Shown here: positions 15,465 through 16,185 of the stretch, piece by piece | Layout: each line of letters opens with the position of its first letter | Position numbering within the stretch: the stretch's first letter is position 1 | Source of the DNA: JACKCB01 sp964452775 | GTDB taxonomy: Bacteria; Chloroflexota; Anaerolineae; Promineifilales; Promineifilaceae | Assembly (NCBI GenBank): GCA_964452775.1 | Contig: CAYVQP010000090.1 | Span: 1-16,185 of the forward strand | Direction of reading: 5' to 3' | Length of the DNA stretch: 16,185 nt | The notes under the pieces: model-generated | The model's input: only the letters and a program-made list of their open reading frames with translations | What the model was told of the DNA's origin: nothing | The model's database searches: none | Translations under genes and position numbers: made by a program

Positions 15465-16129
15465 GGGGCGCTCTCCCGGCGGGCGGAGGGCCGGGTAACC
15501 AGGGCGCGATTGCCCTCCGGCAGGCGGACCAGGGCGGCCAGGTAGGGAAGGCCCAGGGCCAGGGCGACGCCGGTCGCCGCGCCGATGACCAGGGCGACGG
15601 CCAGGTCGGAGAGCAGCCGGGGCGTGTGTGGGGCCAGCGGAGGCCGGGCGGGGTCCAGCGCGCGCAGCTGGTAGATGGCGGCGAAGGGCTGCAGGTAGAA
15701 CGCGGCCTCCTCGCCGAGGGCGTTGGCCAGGCGGGCGGCAAGGTAGGCGTCCGGGCCGGCGACGGTGAGCAGCAATACGCTGGTCTCCGGCAAGACGACG
15801 GCGGAGAAGGTGTATTGGGCCAGCTCTTCGGCGGAGATGGGACGTTCGCTGAGGCGAAGGGCGGCCTGGCGCTGTAAGGTGGGGCTGCTGAACACCTCGG
15901 CGAAGGTGGCGGCCAGGGTGGGCTTGTCCAGGGCGATGGCGCTGTCCACCAGGTCGCCGGGGTCTTCCTGAGCGGCCGGGGTGATCAGGAAGCGGGCGGC
16001 GGCCTGGTAGCGGGGTGTGGCCAGCAGGTCAATGGCCAGGACGATGAGTAAGGCGCCGGCGGTGGTGAGTAGGATGAGCCACCAGCGCCGGTGTAGGGTG
16101 GTCAGAGGGGGGTTGGTTGGTTGCATCAT
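15461..16129 (-). CDS. Short Wzz-like chain-length regulator (polysaccharide co-polymerase)
   Basis: A 222-residue membrane protein with the two-helix layout of Wzz proteins: TM1 at about 17-37 (WWLILLTTAGALLIVLAIDL), an external domain starting TPRYQAAARFLIT (38-50), and TM2 at about 174-200 preceded by the proline-rich stretch ARPPLAPHTP. The length matches the short YveK/CpsC-type modulators that work with a separate tyrosine kinase, and no kinase domain is fused. I chose the ATG at 16129-16127 over an in-frame ATG at 16156 because AAGGAGA (16139-16133) lies directly upstream. The next ATG codon, at 16126, is equally possible and would have the better spacing. First gene of the visible operon; it should set polymer length with the polymerase encoded next. 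Confidence 0.85.
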   Translation of the reverse strand: MMQPTNPPLTTLHRRWWLILLTTAGALLIVLAIDLLATPRYQAAARFLITPAAQEDPGDLVDSAIALDKPTLAATFAEVFSSPTLQRQAALRLSERPISAEELAQYTFSAVVLPETSVLLLTVAGPDAYLAARLANALGEEAAFYLQPFAAIYQLRALDPARPPLAPHTPRLLSDLAVALVIGAATGVALALGLPYLAALVRLPEGNRALVTRPSARRESAP

Positions 16130-16132
16130 AGT

Positions 16133-16139
16133 TCTCCTT
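16133..16139 (-). promoter_or_regulatory. Shine-Dalgarno AAGGAGA of the Wzz-like gene, next to a hairpin
   Basis: AAGGAGA on the - strand is 3 bases from the ATG at 16129 and 6 from the one at 16126. It decides against the ATG at 16156, which lies upstream of it within a hairpin. Only four bases separate it from that stem, so the structure could influence ribosome access. Confidence 0.6.
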
Positions 16140-16143
16140 GTAG

Positions 16144-16180
16144 GTCGAAATTGCATTTCGACTCCGATTTGAAAAATCGG
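16144..16180 (-). promoter_or_regulatory. AT-rich double hairpin in the leader of the polysaccharide operon
   Basis: Read in the operon direction there are two perfect stem-loops in tandem. The first is CCGATTT-TTC-AAATCGG (16180-16164), the second GTCGAAAT-GCA-ATTTCGAC (16162-16144), and one base separates them. The block is strikingly A/T-rich for this genome, and each stem has a three-base loop. It may be an RNA leader, a pair of protein-binding palindromes or one copy of a dispersed intergenic palindrome. There is no U-run, so it is not an obvious terminator. Confidence 0.55.
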
Positions 16181-16185
16181 GTTAC

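Larger units (their letters stand above)
4259..16129 (-). other. Ten-gene translationally coupled surface-polysaccharide operon
   Basis: Every junction from the Wzz-like gene to the lipoprotein is either an ATGA/GTGA/TTGA overlap (15464, 13968, 12502, 10825, 9677, 7256), a 14-base overlap (8485) or a one-base spacer (11857, 6059). There is no room for internal promoters or terminators between genes. The content (co-polymerase, polymerase, flippase, four glycosyltransferases, two modifiers, one surface lipoprotein) is that of a Wzx/Wzy-type pathway. The initiating phosphoglycosyl transferase is not in the visible part. Confidence 0.85.

Noticed and set aside
1..16185. tRNA, rRNA, transposase, integrase or phage genes
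   Set aside because: No cloverleaf, rRNA-like stretch or mobile-element protein motif was seen on either strand.

Overview
The window looks like a 16.2 kb piece of a high-GC bacterial genome, most likely a metagenome-assembled one because it carries two scaffolding gaps of exactly 100 N. I favour Chloroflexota (Anaerolineae/Caldilineae type). The reasons are the very GC-rich coding, the extreme density of GCCGGC, a lipoprotein with a long Thr/Pro-rich stalk, a surface protein with beta-strand repeats, and a polysaccharide operon without recognisable outer-membrane export or LPS genes. This placement is inference; there is no rRNA or marker gene to confirm it.

Left part (1-4202, + strand). 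First comes the 3' end of a large secreted or surface protein. A 166-bp spacer follows, with a 17-bp inverted repeat and a possible weak promoter. Then come two genes one base apart: a GH13 subfamily 18 sugar phosphorylase (sucrose/glucosylglycerate phosphorylase type) and a GT4 glycosyltransferase. They look like a small sugar or compatible-solute module, possibly glucosylglycerate/mannosylglucosylglycerate turnover. The phosphorylase appears broken by the first N gap, but the gap is flanked by the same 55 bases on both sides. Merging them restores one uninterrupted 582-residue frame, so the break is an assembly artefact. The same gene holds an in-frame 4 x 15 bp minisatellite.

Right part (4259-16129, - strand). 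Ten genes are packed end to end, with start/stop overlaps of 4-14 bases or one-base spacers, so they form one translationally coupled operon. Transcribed from 16129 leftwards they encode: a short Wzz-like chain-length regulator, a Wzy/O-antigen-ligase-like polymerase, a Wzx-like flippase, a degenerate SAM-methyltransferase-fold protein, an APH-fold kinase, two GT4 glycosyltransferases, a membrane GT2 glycosyltransferase, another GT4-like glycosyltransferase, and a beta-helix lipoprotein on a repetitive Thr/Pro stalk. Together they describe a Wzx/Wzy-type surface polysaccharide pathway: the GTs build a lipid-linked repeat unit, the flippase moves it across the membrane, the polymerase joins the units, and the Wzz protein sets length. 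The adjacent methyltransferase-like and kinase-like proteins could modify or cap the chain, and the lipoprotein could bind or process it outside the cell. The initiating sugar-phosphate transferase and a tyrosine kinase are not in the window and may lie beyond 16185.

The operon is preceded by an AT-rich double hairpin (16144-16180) next to the first Shine-Dalgarno sequence. The two strands' genes converge on an inverted repeat at 4198-4244. No stretch over 300 bases lacks a gene. I see no tRNA, rRNA, CRISPR array or transposase.
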